Shown here piece after piece: positions 49,061 through 59,932 of a DNA stretch of 64,000 nt. The stretch's first letter is position 1; every line of letters begins with the position of its first letter. Location of the stretch: assembly GCF_900324485.2 (NCBI RefSeq), contig NC_046653.1, positions 22,649,285 to 22,713,284 of the forward strand, written 5' to 3'. The notes below the pieces were generated by a model. The model saw nothing but the letters and a program-made list of their open reading frames with translations, searched no databases and was not told the origin of the DNA. Source of the stretch: Mastacembelus armatus. Lineage: Eukaryota > Chordata > Actinopteri > Synbranchiformes > Mastacembelidae. A program made the translations under genes and the position numbers.

Positions 49061-49817
49061 AAAAAAAACACTTAGATGAGTGGTGAGATGTGTTGACTCA
49101 ATAACAAGTCCATTTGCATGACTCACCTTCTAGAAAACGTTACCTGGATGACTGAGAATCTTCACAAACACAACGCATTCATACCTTGTTCCTAGCACCT
49201 TGTAATATGTGACTGATGAAATCTTACAACCATTATGTCTTCTTGTTATTTTGATGCTACATGAATACTTCTGAATATGTTCCATGTTAAGGGAATCCAT
49301 GTTGTTTTATGGCAAACATCCTCAAAGCTCAACCCTGTCTCTTACTGTGCTTTTTGTTAAGAACCGCCCAGGTTTCCCACAGTTGATGCACAGGTTTTTC
49401 CACACTTTGAGAAGCCTGTGTAGCAGGGCTGGTTGGTAACACTGAAGAATAGGGGTGAGAGCCCATACCTCTGGATCTCTTCCACGGCATTGTTCTGTTA
49501 GGCTTTAGTCTACACAGGTACTTCAGCTAACTCTTCCAGGAGCTCATGAGCCACAAGCTGGTCCTTCAGGTAATCAGAAGGCTCATAGAAAGGGACAACA
49601 TACAGATAACATAATAAGTGATGGCAGCAAGAAAGCTGCAGGTGAATTACTAGGTGAAGAATGGTCAGATGAGTAACCAGCAGGAACCAGACCAGTCCTC
49701 TGGAGAAGTGAAGCAAGAGAGCAGAGGTGAGCACAACAAGGCAATAGAGAACCAGGAATCCAAAGATAGGGTGCAGAGTTCTGACATTGGAGTAGAAGTG
49801 CAGCTCCTTCACACTGA

Positions 49818-50110
49818 AAAGGAGCCAGCTCAGATGGTTTGGGCATCTGACTGGAATCCATCCTGGTTGACTTGGTTGAGGGTTTTGTTGGATTTTTTTG
49901 TTTTTGTCAAGTGCCTTGAGATGATTTGTATTGTGATTTGGTGCTATACAAATAAATAAAAAGGACTTCCTCTGGAGTTTTGGAGTTCTGGCATGTCCAA
50001 CTGGTAGAAAACCTTGGGGCAGACGCCAAGGCTGGGAACAACTTGGATCCTTCTGGAAGAGCATGAAATAGTCGCTGGGTAGAAGGACATCTGGACTCCG
50101 TTAGTGAATG
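49818..50110. mobile_element. Degenerate RTE scrap with an inserted L2-tail element
   Basis: AAGGAGCCAGCTCAGATGGT and, further on, GGCATGTCCAACTGGTAGAA resemble diverged Rex3 3' coding sequence. Between them lies AAGTGCCTTGAGATGATTTG..TACAAATAAATAAA, the typical 3' tail of fish L2-type LINEs and SINEs. Confidence 0.45.
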
Positions 50111-50580
50111 CAACCCAATCCCAATTAAGAGGGGGAAAATGGTTGGATCTTACCCAAAGTAGATTATGACAGATAAAACAGAACCTGAACTTTACAGGTG
50201 CTTAGATGTTAATATAACAATGAGCAAGCAGCTGTAAGGCAATAATTCAAATTTAAGGTAAAATAAACTATGTAGCATGGAGTACAAAATACCGTTCATT
50301 CTGTTTATGAGTAATAGTTTCATTAAAGCCAAGAAGGAACTATGCAACATGGAGTAAGAAATCTTTCTGCATTGATTTTGTTAGAAGTATTTTTAAAAAA
50401 CAACAATGCTAAGGAGTCTCTAAGTTCATTGCACATGATTCAGCTTTTCCATCATTACATCACTGATCACATTGTGAGAAAGGAGGGAGGAGCGAGATAT
50501 ACTAAATCAGCTTCATGATGAGAAGTTTGGTCAGAAAGTTGCCAGAGCTCCACAGCCTCTCTCCTTTTCTCTCTCAGATT

Positions 50581-52042
50581 ATGGAGACTCTGGAAGGAGC
50601 TGAACTCTGCTTTGCACACCTGCTCAACACCTCCTGCAGGAAGCCGTTCCAACATCATGCTGAGACCATGTTCCTCTACATCCTGCTGTCCTGCATCTCT
50701 TTTCTCACTGTGGTTCTCAACCTGCTGGTCATCATCTCTATCTCCCACTTCAGGTATAAAGATAAACTTCTCAACATAACCTAAAATAATGTTTACATTT
50801 CTTCATATCAAATGTTTCATTTTACAATAAGTGGTAATTTTTATGAAAATGTAACATTTACAGAAGCTAATATTGAAAACAACCTGTACGTAGAATATAA
50901 ATAAGACTGTGCATTTATTTATCACTCATACTTCCAAAAATAATAATAACTCACTGTATCTATTAATGATATGAATGTTGAAATTCAAGGTGCCGCATAC
51001 CTTCTAACCTTCTCCTGTATTACAGATATAGTAGTGCATAATAGAAAACAGGTACATGTACTGCATGGGTTGTCAGTCATTTGATGAGCACATCTATCCA
51101 TGTGTATTTAAATATGTAACAGCAAACCATTTGATATACTGTTGTATGTGACAGAAAAATAACTTTAATCCTTCCACAACTAGTACAACAACATGCTCAC
51201 TGATGATATTCTTCTTCTCCAGACAGCTCCACACCACCACCAACCTCCTCCTTCTCTCTCTGGCTGTCTCAGATTTTCTTGTTGGCTTCCTGCTGATGCC
51301 GGTTCGAATTCTCTTCATAGAGGGCTGCTGGTTTTTGGGGAGCTTGATATGTGGACTATTTTACTATGCCTCCTTTATCCTGACAACAGCCTCAGTAGGA
51401 AACATGGTGCTGATATCAGTTGACCGATATGTGGCCATCTGTGACCCTTTGTCTTATCCAACTAAAGTCACACAAAAAAGAGTTAAGGTCTGTGTTTGTC
51501 TGAGTTGGGCCTGTTCTGTTTTATATAATGGTGTGATACTGAACGACTTCCTGAAAAATCCTAATAGATATAATTCCTGCTATGGAGAGTGTATAGTTGT
51601 AATTCACTTCATAACAGGAGCTGTAGATGTCATGGTGACCTTTGTTGGCCCCATCACTGTGATCATAGTCCTGTATATGAGAGTGTTTCTGGTGGCTGTG
51701 TCTCAGGCTCGAGCCATGAGGTCCCACATTGCAGCTGTCACAGTCCCAGGATCAGTTAGTGTCACCACTAAGAAATCTGAGAGAAAAGCAGCCAAAACTC
51801 TTGGAGTTGTTGTGATTGTGTTTTTAATGTCTTTCTGTCCTTATTTTTATCCCTCCCTCACAGGCCAGGATACATCAACCAGTGCGACATTTTCAGTGTT
51901 TGGGGTCTGGTTACTTTATTCTAACTCTTGTGTAAACCCAATGATTTATGCCTTTTTCTACCCCTGGTTTAGAAAATCAATTAAACTCATTGTTTCACTT
52001 CAGATACTGCAGCCTGACTCCTGTGATACAAAAATACTATGA
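50581..52042 (+). CDS. Trace amine-associated receptor TAAR-E (two exons)
   Basis: Exon 1 is 50581-50753 and exon 2 is 51223-52042, with a 469-bp intron; together they give 330 residues. The start METLEGAELCFAHLLNTSC is shared with D. ECL2/TM5 is distinctive (ECIVVIHFITGAVDVMV), as are TM6 (VVIVFLMSFCPYFYPS) and TM7 (LLYSNSCVNPMIYAFFYPWF). Ser at 3.32, Asp193 at 5.42 and the TAAR fingerprint are intact. The immediate upstream flank (50400-50500) is closer to TAAR-C than to D. The 3' flank stays similar for only about 300 bp. Confidence 0.93.
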
Positions 52043-52384
52043 GAGATGTCTGTAGAGTTCTTAAACAAAAGGAAAGGACTGCTGCTGCCAAGTAGTTTGT
52101 CAAGATAATATATAAAGAGCAATATGTGAAAAAATCTGAACAAAACATCTTGTCAACACTAACTTACTGAAGCTTCTGCTCTTTATCAAGCTGTGGTTTA
52201 GTACAGAACATCTGTCAGGGTTTTTTAGCTGGTAAATAAAAAGCAGAGTTTTTTAGTAGACACTGAAAGTTGTTTTGAGAGAATGTTCTGGACATATTGC
52301 TAATGCAGGTATTTGAGATGACTGAATTCAACAAACTTACATTTGGTGATTAACACCTCTTTGTTGTTGTTGCTGAAATACAGT

Positions 52385-52665
52385 CCCAGGGATCTGCCGG
52401 AGCCTATCCCAGCTCTCTTTGGGTGAAAGTCAGGGGTACACCCTGGACAGGTCACCAGTCCATCACATTAGAGACAAACAACCTCACACATTCACACTCA
52501 CTCCTATGGGCAATTTAGAGTCACCAATCAACCTGACATACATGTTTTTGGACTGTGGGAGGAAACCGGAGTACCTGGAGAAAAGGTCCCTGCTGGGTTT
52601 CTAACCAGGAACCTTTGTTGATGTGAGGCAACAGTACTAACCACTAATCCACCATGCTGCCCTGC
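52385..52665 (+). repeat. Dispersed fish repeat
   Basis: A fuller copy: GGAGCCTATCCCAGCTCTCT, ACCCTGGACAGGTCACCAGT, GGCAATTTAGAGTCACC, TTTTTGGACTGTGGGAGGAA, then a GAGGCAACAGTACTAACCAC end. It is ubiquitous in teleosts. Positions 1-45 of the window are the last part of another copy. Confidence 0.7.
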
Positions 52666-52744
52666 ACTGTATATTAACAGGTATTTTAACAAAGTAAGTT
52701 CAGATAAACTTTATTAAACCTTATTGGTTAAGGTGTTGTAGAGC

Positions 52745-53950
52745 CTGTTGACAGTGCGGATTAAGGGGGTCAGCCTGAGACTGTGTGCAGACGCACCTCT
52801 AATCTGGGTTTGACCATGTCATGGGGTCCTGCCTGGTGTGGTAGACCCCAGCCTCTATCGATCTTGTGCTCGGGGCCTGTTCTTGTGCTGCTACGATTAG
52901 TGCCTCTGTTCTGTCTTTCAGTCCAGCTTTTTCCAGCCACTGGTAGGACTTTTCGATATTTTCTTGTATCTGTCGGTGGTACATACCGTGCAGGGGTTTG
53001 TCCTGATGGTTCTTGCTCCTCTTCCTCTGCATCAGGCTTCTGTTGCCTGAGATATTCACTAAGTATTCCATCGCTTGGGGCCATCTTCCTGATGTACTCA
53101 TGGATCTTTGCTGTTTCATCTTGGATGGTGGCTCTGACGCTCACCAGTCCCCGGGCTCCTTCCTTCCTCTTAGTGTACAGTCTCAGGATGTTGGATTTGG
53201 GGTGAAGTCTTCCATGCATTGTGAGGAGCTTCCTTGTCTTGACATCAGTGGCTTCTATGTCCTCTTTTGGCCAGCTTATTATGCCAGTGGGGTATCTGAT
53301 GACCGGCAGGGCGTAGGTGTTGATGGCTTGGACCTTGTTCTTCCCGTTTAGCTGACTTCTTAGGACTTGCCTTACTCTCTGTAGGTATTTGGCTATGGCA
53401 GCTTCCTGTGGGATTCCAAGGTACTTGTAGCTTCCCTCAACATCCACTATGCTGCCTTCTGGAAGTTTAACTCCTTCAGTCCTGACAACCTTCTCTCTCT
53501 TTGTTATCATTCGACCACACTTGTCCAGTCCGAATGACATTCCAATGTCGTTGCTGGTGCTGTGGATCAGTGAGTCAATGTCTCGCTCATTCCTGGCATA
53601 CAGCTTGATGTCATCCATGTACAGGAGATGGCTGATGGTTGCTCCATGTCGTAGTCGGTATCCAAAGCCAGTCTTAGTCATGATCTGGCTGAGGGGGTTC
53701 AGGCCTATGCAGAACAGCAGCGGGGACAGAGCATCTCCTTGGTAGATGCCGCACTTGATGGAGACTTGTGCAATTGGCTTGAGGTTAGCCACTAGGGTTC
53801 TTTTCCACAGTCCCATTGAGTTCCATATGAAGGTTCTTAGAGTCCTATTGATGTTGTGTAGCTCCAGGCATTCCAGGATCCATGTGTGAGGCATTGAGTC
53901 GTAGGCTTTCTTGTAGTCAATCCAGGCAGGGCAGAGGTTGGTCTGTCTGG
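52745..53950 (-). mobile_element. R4/Dong-like LINE, reverse transcriptase and C-terminal region
   Basis: The minus strand has a 374-residue open frame starting MPHTWILECLELHNI. It carries GIYQGDALSPLLFCIGLNPL (the QGD/SPLLF block), HLLYMDDIKLYARNERDI (the YMDD catalytic box), GLDKCGRMITKREK and YKYLGIP, then KLLTMHGRLHPKSNILRLY. The family name rests on memory of fish Rex6/Dong-type elements with restriction-like endonucleases. Both ends are missing; a short in-frame loss follows the YLGIP box. Confidence 0.8.
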
Positions 53951-54189
53951 TCTTACAATCTTTATGTAATCCCTATCGCTGGGGTCATGTAGTAACATGT
54001 AGCATTCCAACAGTTCTCTATTCTCAGCCCCAAATATGTGTGTGTGTGTGTGTGTAAAGGTGTGTCAGTTTGTGTTCAATCAGTGACTAAATTTTGTCCA
54101 TATTTACTTAAATCCTCCTGTTATATAAATTAAAAAAAGAAAAAAGTCATTTTTTCAAACACAGGAAGTATTTCTCTCACTCCGTCATC

Positions 54190-54230
54190 TCTGCAGTATG
54201 TTGCTCATACAGGAGTCAGGCTGCAATAAA
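54190..54230 (-). pseudogene. TAAR C-terminal tail relic
   Basis: On the minus strand LQPDSCMSNILQR* and then TGA. This is the invariant last dozen codons of the local TAARs (LQPDSCDTKILQK in TAAR-F). Nothing further upstream is recognisable. It is a remnant of a deleted TAAR. Confidence 0.6.
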
Positions 54231-55052
54231 ATATAGTCCACACAGACATGCACACTGGTCCTACAATAAGTCAGAGTGTGTCCTGAGTCATTCATCTTTA
54301 TTACATTTTTAAATTAAATGAATATAAGCAAAATGATTATTTTTAAATCTCCAAGTGTTTATTGGTGTTATGCTTTCAGAATATATTAGAGACATTATAT
54401 TCTTCAACCTGGGGAAAGCTTCATTAGCTAGAATAATGAAAAAACCCTTGCTGATGTGTTGAACCTTAATGATAATAACTGTCTCTGTTTCCTGTGATAA
54501 AACTGTTTCTTTCCAGTTGATATGTTGATATGAACTAATGAGACACATAGAAACGCAATCAATTATGGCAAATTCATAGAGCAACATTATTATTGATCAC
54601 GGCTTGTGTAACTGCTTTTTAAAAATATGCACAAATTCATAATGGCATAAGTGGTGCAGATGTAATTTCACAGGTACCCCCTAAATATCAAAATTCTCTA
54701 ATTAATGAGAGAAGAAGAAATGCTATACTATACATTTAGAGATTATGAATGGACAATGAAGATTATTACAGATATTATAATATTGTTTGGTACGTTCTTG
54801 ATACACTTGTTGATTCCAGTTTATTGATTTCTAAAACAAAAGAACAATATACCAGCACCTGTTCTTAAATTAATGAAGTAAACTAAGAATGAAAGCATGG
54901 TGGTCTGACAGAGACAAAACTATGTGGAATTTTGTGTTTGATCAGCAAGGAGTGTTTTTGAAATCATTACATTTAATTAGCCTGACTAGGATTGGCAAAC
55001 TCAGAGCACTGAGCACAATATAAAATCATTTAGAAAGAACTGGCTTCATCCA
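54231..55052. other. Intergenic, no gene seen
   Basis: AT-rich; no element or gene that I can support. Confidence 0.4.
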
Positions 55053-56360
55053 TCATTTCTGCAGTATTTTGGTGTCACAAGAGTCAGGTTGCAGTATTTT
55101 AAGTGTAATAATGAGTTTTATAGATTTTCTGAACCGGGGTAAAAAAAGGCATAGATCAGAGGGTTTAGACAGGAGTTGCAATACAACAACCAATACTGAA
55201 GTGATGCAGTTGAGCCCCCTGTTGATGTGTTCACAACAGCAACAATAATTGAACAATAAGGTGTGTAGCACAAAAGAAACACAACAACTACAACACCAAG
55301 GGTCCTGGCTGCTTTTATCTCAGATTTCTGAACTTTGACAGCCTCTGAACGCTGGACTGTGACAGCTGTAATGTGGGAACGCATTGCACGAGCCTGAGAC
55401 ACAGCCACCACAAACACCCTGATGTACAAAACTATGATGACAGTAATGGGGCCTAAAAAGCTCACAAAAAAACCAATAGCTGCTTCAGTCAGTCGAATGA
55501 CAGTCACACACTCTCCATTGCAGAAATTATACCTGTATTGTTGACTGAGAAAATCTACCAATATTGAAATGCTACGCAGGGCAGATAAAATCCAACACAG
55601 ACAAATGCAGAATATAATTCGTTTCAGAGTAACTTTAGTGGAGTAAAACATTTGGTCACAAATGGCTATATAGCGGTCAATTGCTATGAGCACCATGTTT
55701 CCGACTGAAGCACTGATAATGTGAGAACCTAGAAAGAACTTCACTGCACAAATAAAGTCACCCAGGGTCCAACAGCCTTTGTAGAGCAGGATTTCAACTG
55801 GCATCTGCAGGAAGCCCACAAGGAAGTCTGCGACAGCCAGAGAGAGGGTGAGAAGGTTGGTGGTGGTGTGGAGCTGCCTGAAATGAGAGATTATCCACAC
55901 TGAATGCACTGAAGTTGCAATACTAGGAGTATGAACAACATGCCTGAATACAGCACAGTGTTTGTACCCATGAAACACATAAACAAGAAAATAATTCCCT
56001 ATCCTCAATTAATGTCAGAGAGAAAAAGGTTAGTGGTTGTGCTGTAGCACATACCATATAGTAACAGTTAAAAAATTATATAATTTACCTCAAAGATATG
56101 AACATGACATTATGTTAACTCAAAGTAATTTTCTAATCTAAAGCATAAACAATAAACATTTTTAAAACATGCAGAGAAGTTTATCTCTGCCTGAAGTGGG
56201 AGACAGAGATGATGACCAGCAGGTTGAGAACCACAGTGAGGACGGTGATGATGGACTGCGGACTGTTAAAAAACATTCCATCAGACTGAGCAGATATTGT
56301 CCTTTTGCATGAGGCGTTGACTTGTAGAAAACAGGATTCAGCTTCTTCTTTGGTTTCCAT
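55053..56360 (-). pseudogene. Decaying trace amine-associated receptor TAAR-F
   Basis: Exon 1 is 56191-56360 and exon 2 runs from 55877 down to about 55053, with a 313-bp intron. Most of the receptor is readable (DRYIAICDQMFY, NSCLNPLIYAFFYP). One base is missing at the Trp codon of the fingerprint: the frame ends PGSENL* at 55118, while the true tail (RFRKSIKLII..LQPDSCDTKIL) follows in the next frame. TM1 is also degraded (MFFNSPQSIITV where TAAR-G has MLVYVLLSFVTI), and position 5.42 is Gly instead of Asp. The exon 1 donor is GC (CTTCAG|GCAGAG), as in TAAR-G. A protein without helix 8 could still be made, but three separate defects favour a pseudogene. Confidence 0.75.
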
Positions 56361-56461
56361 TATCAGAGAGAGAGGAAAGGCTGCTTAGCTCTGACAGCTT
56401 TCTGGTCTAACCTCACTGACACATCTAATTTATCCTTATTCTTTCTCTCCTCCCATGTGCA

Positions 56462-56497
56462 AATGTGTGTGTGTGTATGTGTGTGTGTGTGTGTGCG
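56462..56497 (+). repeat. GT microsatellite
   Basis: Run of GT dinucleotides upstream of TAAR-F exon 1. Confidence 0.8.
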
Positions 56498-56589
56498 CAT
56501 GAATGAGCGCATGAATGCAGCATGTAATGCTGGTTGGAAGATTAGTAATTTCTTTACTGTTCAACTCTTTTGCCTTAATATTTAGCATT

Positions 56590-57765
56590 TTAACCCTCTG
56601 GCGTCTGAGGGTGTTTTGGGGCCCTGGACAAGTTTTGACATGTCCTGACATTTGTACTTTTTTCAGTGTCTTTTAAACATATTAATGTCTAAAGTCTGAT
56701 AACACTGTAATCAGCACAAAATGGCCTACAATAATATATGAGCAGCAAGTTAATACATGATTGTGTTTTTGTGAAAACAGCGTTTATGCATGGTTAGTGA
56801 AAAACTAAATATTGTAGTCACAGAAATAAGACAATAAAACACATACAGAACATTGGTTCACAAGACTTTTGAGAAATGCATCTTGTAACCTAAAGTGTTT
56901 GCTTCACAATGATGTGAAAGTCGTCTTGTTCACTCATTCACAGAAAACAATACACTGATTTAAAATTTTTAAGACACTTTTTGTTCAGAAAGGGTATATG
57001 CAGGAAAGCGTGAATGATCATGAATAATTATGTGATTTACCTGAGAAGACAAAGACCTGCATAATGAGCTGCATAATGAGCCTTTAAGTCAGGAATGTCA
57101 GGGAATTACTCATCAGGAATTATATCCTGCGCTATTCAATGTTCATCATCTGAGTCACATTTTTTCAAAGTAAACTTTTCGTCGCTGTCTGGAACCATTC
57201 GAAGCACTTCTTCACCCGCATAGCGTGCCATCATCCAAACACGGGGGGGGGGGGCACATAATTACCTGGCTCCTCTCAGATTCTTTCCATATGAACAGTG
57301 CGCTCAGTGCGAGGCGGGATCACATTAGCTATAATAAGGTGAGGCAGGAGAAACTGTACAGCTTCTTACTTTCATATGGATTACGTAAAAAGAGATAATT
57401 TGTTTTTGACTTGAATTGTTTTGTTTAAAAGATGACATTTCAAGCTTTCTATACATATACTGTATTTCTCATGTTTTTGAGGCAATTATTCACTGAGACA
57501 CAGGTTGTTTTATTTACGTGTCTTTGAAGACAGGTGACGGAAAAGAGAGAGCGCACACTGTCTCCTTTCTTTATTTTACAAAAGCACAGTGTTTTGTAGC
57601 CATTATGAGTGTATACAAATAAAAGTAGACCCTTTACAGATTTGAATGACATATTGCTCTTATCTGTACAATCAAAACTGACAGAGTAATTTAAGTTCTT
57701 TTCAGTGTTATCAGGAGAAGATGCCACAAAACGTGTCAGCATGTTCATCGACCCCTGGGGGTTAA
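56590..57765 (-). mobile_element. piggyBac-type relic, internally deleted
   Basis: Bounded by TTAA on both sides (56590-56593, 57762-57765). The ends read inward CCCTCTGGCGTCTGAGGG (left) and CCCCCAGGGGTCGATG (right, minus strand). These are short, imperfect inverted ends starting CCC, as in piggyBac elements. On the minus strand from 57234 a 32-codon frame starts MMARYAGEEVLRM and is rich in acidic residues (PDSDEKF, CDSDDEH). It resembles a transposase N-terminus, but no DDD catalytic domain remains. At 1.17 kb it is a deletion derivative. Confidence 0.5.
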
Positions 57766-58200
57766 ATTTGTGAGCGCCAACTCAGTTTGTTTTTGGCTGT
57801 GGGTTTTGTTGGCTTTGTTAGAAGAGTATCGCAGTCTAGTGCCAAGGTGTAGCAAGTGCTGGTAGCCATAAGGGAAGAGACGAGCAAAAGAATGTGCGTC
57901 TGGAACCCTTGCCATATGGGGGCCTTTTCCTCCAGGCTCAAATGAGCCGTTTATCTGCAATGGGGCGGGCTTTACGCTCCAGTTCTCTAACCAGATTTAA
58001 ACAAGCCTTGCACATATGCATTGATTCGTTCATAAAGTTTCCAAATGCTAGACCCAAGTCTGCAAATATTTCTACAACTGGTTTTTTACTCTTTATACCA
58101 TGTATTCTCATGTTTTTACAACATAAACAGTCATTCACTAGCGTCTCTACTGCCCACCTCCTGGAATTTGTTCTCAGCCGAAGACAGTCCAATTGCTTGT
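57766..58200 (-). pseudogene. Unidentified Cys-rich reading frame
   Basis: Minus-strand frame 58192-57938 (84 codons) reads ETLVNDCLCCKNMRIHG, then FMNESMHMCKACLNLVRELE. The CxxC...CxxC spacing suggests a zinc-binding module. A second frame (57960-57766) carries on with FEPGGKGPHMARVP and YGYQHLLHLGTRLRYS, as if the two were once one reading with a frame break near 57945. It abuts the piggyBac-type relic. I do not recognise the family; it is probably a transposon or a decayed gene. Confidence 0.35.
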
Positions 58201-58239
58201 ATAGAAGAGCAAAAGAGTTAGTCTGGCCAGGCTAATGCC

Positions 58240-59930
58240 TCATGGATGACTAGCGTGTTGGTATTTTCTCTCAAGGATTAAGAGTTAGCTGGTTGGCTCA
58301 TGGAGAGTGAGCTAATGCTGGGGAATCGGTTTGTCCGATTAGGGTCTTCTGTCAGCAGTATACACATAGAACTGCAGCTGATGCTAGGCAGTTCAGGAAC
58401 TTTATGAAGATGTCCTTAGCACAAATTATTATTATGGCACCTGTTTGTTCTAGTTTAACATTTCTGTCTAGAACGTCTCAACTCACTTTAACCACTACGT
58501 TCCCCATCCTGATAATACTGTGTAAAACTCATTGTGCCCTTTGTTTTTCTGACACTCTTCAAAAATCTGCTTTAGCACTCTGCCATGACAGTGACCTCTT
58601 TGCAGAGAAAATAAAATACCTAAAATACTTTTAAGTTTCAGTTTATTTCAGAGTCTATATAGTCATAGAATATTGAAGTTGATCAAAATTTCCAAAAAAT
58701 CAGTGAGTTGAGAAGTTGAGAAGAAAGGGATTATCAGAGAACTAGAGCACGATGCTGTCTCTTCTGGAACACAGCAGATGCGTGACCTTGTGTGCTCTAG
58801 GGGGAGTGAGCTGGCTCTTAATATGAATGAGCAAAGGGGGCACTATGAGGTGGTTGTTACCATTCAGGGTGTCCAGGCTCTACTGTAGCTATGTATTTTG
58901 AGCCTTGTGCACACTGGTTCTGCAGGTTGTGTATTGTAACACAAGACTCTGCGAATTAGATGAAGACATCTCAGTCTCACTGGTCTTATAAACTGGGTGA
59001 GAAAAAAAAAAAGCCAGTTTTTCAGGGAGATCCTGTCCAAGCTGTTGCATATAGGGGGACATGATGAAAGTCACTTGGTTGGGGCATTTGGAGGTGGGGC
59101 CAAACACAGGCCACAACTCTGAGGGCTCTGCCCAATTCACAAAGTCTGGGGTTACAATATGTAGCCAATATTTATCCTGTTGATAATTTTATAATGTGCT
59201 ATACAGAAAAATACACAAAGAACTGCATTATTTTATTAGATTAATGAATATACATATACTGACACCCTGACAAAGCAAAATCTCACACTGTGTAAAAGCA
59301 CTGATTCAGCTGAGTGTTCATGTGTATTAATCATGTTTTATTACAAGCATTGCATCTTCTATTTTTCTGTTTACTATGACAGCATCTATCAGGTCAATTG
59401 TTTGTTGACTCTTCATTAGTGTGTGGTCAACCTGGTTTGGCCAGGTTTCTTCACCTTGAATCCAAGGTGACACATTATATCCTGTAGAAAACTTAGATTA
59501 CCAAGACACTGATTTGATGTCAACCACACACTTTAATATCATATTTTATTATATATTATTTTAGGTTATTTTAGGTTCCTGTAATTTTGTGTTTGTATCA
59601 TGGTACAACTCATAAGTGGAATTTGTGATATCAACATGTAATTTCACAGGAACCTGCTGTAAAAGAACATTTGTCACTTAATACTTATAAAGTCTATAAT
59701 GTGATAAAATGTGGGACAGGTAATGAAGACTTGACTGATACTGTCACCCTTACTGATTTCTTCATATGTTCAAGACTTTATCAATACCTGATTCCATTTG
59801 ATTACAGTTAATAAAAAACAATAAGAGAATTCACATGTAGTCACTTTTGAATGAACAAAATATTGTTAATGATGTAAAGTCAGAGTGGAAATTTTCCATC
59901 CCACAGAAATAATTTCACTCACTATATCAT
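58240..59930. other. Intergenic, no gene seen
   Basis: No supported coding on either strand. Confidence 0.4.
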
Positions 59931-59932
59931 TT

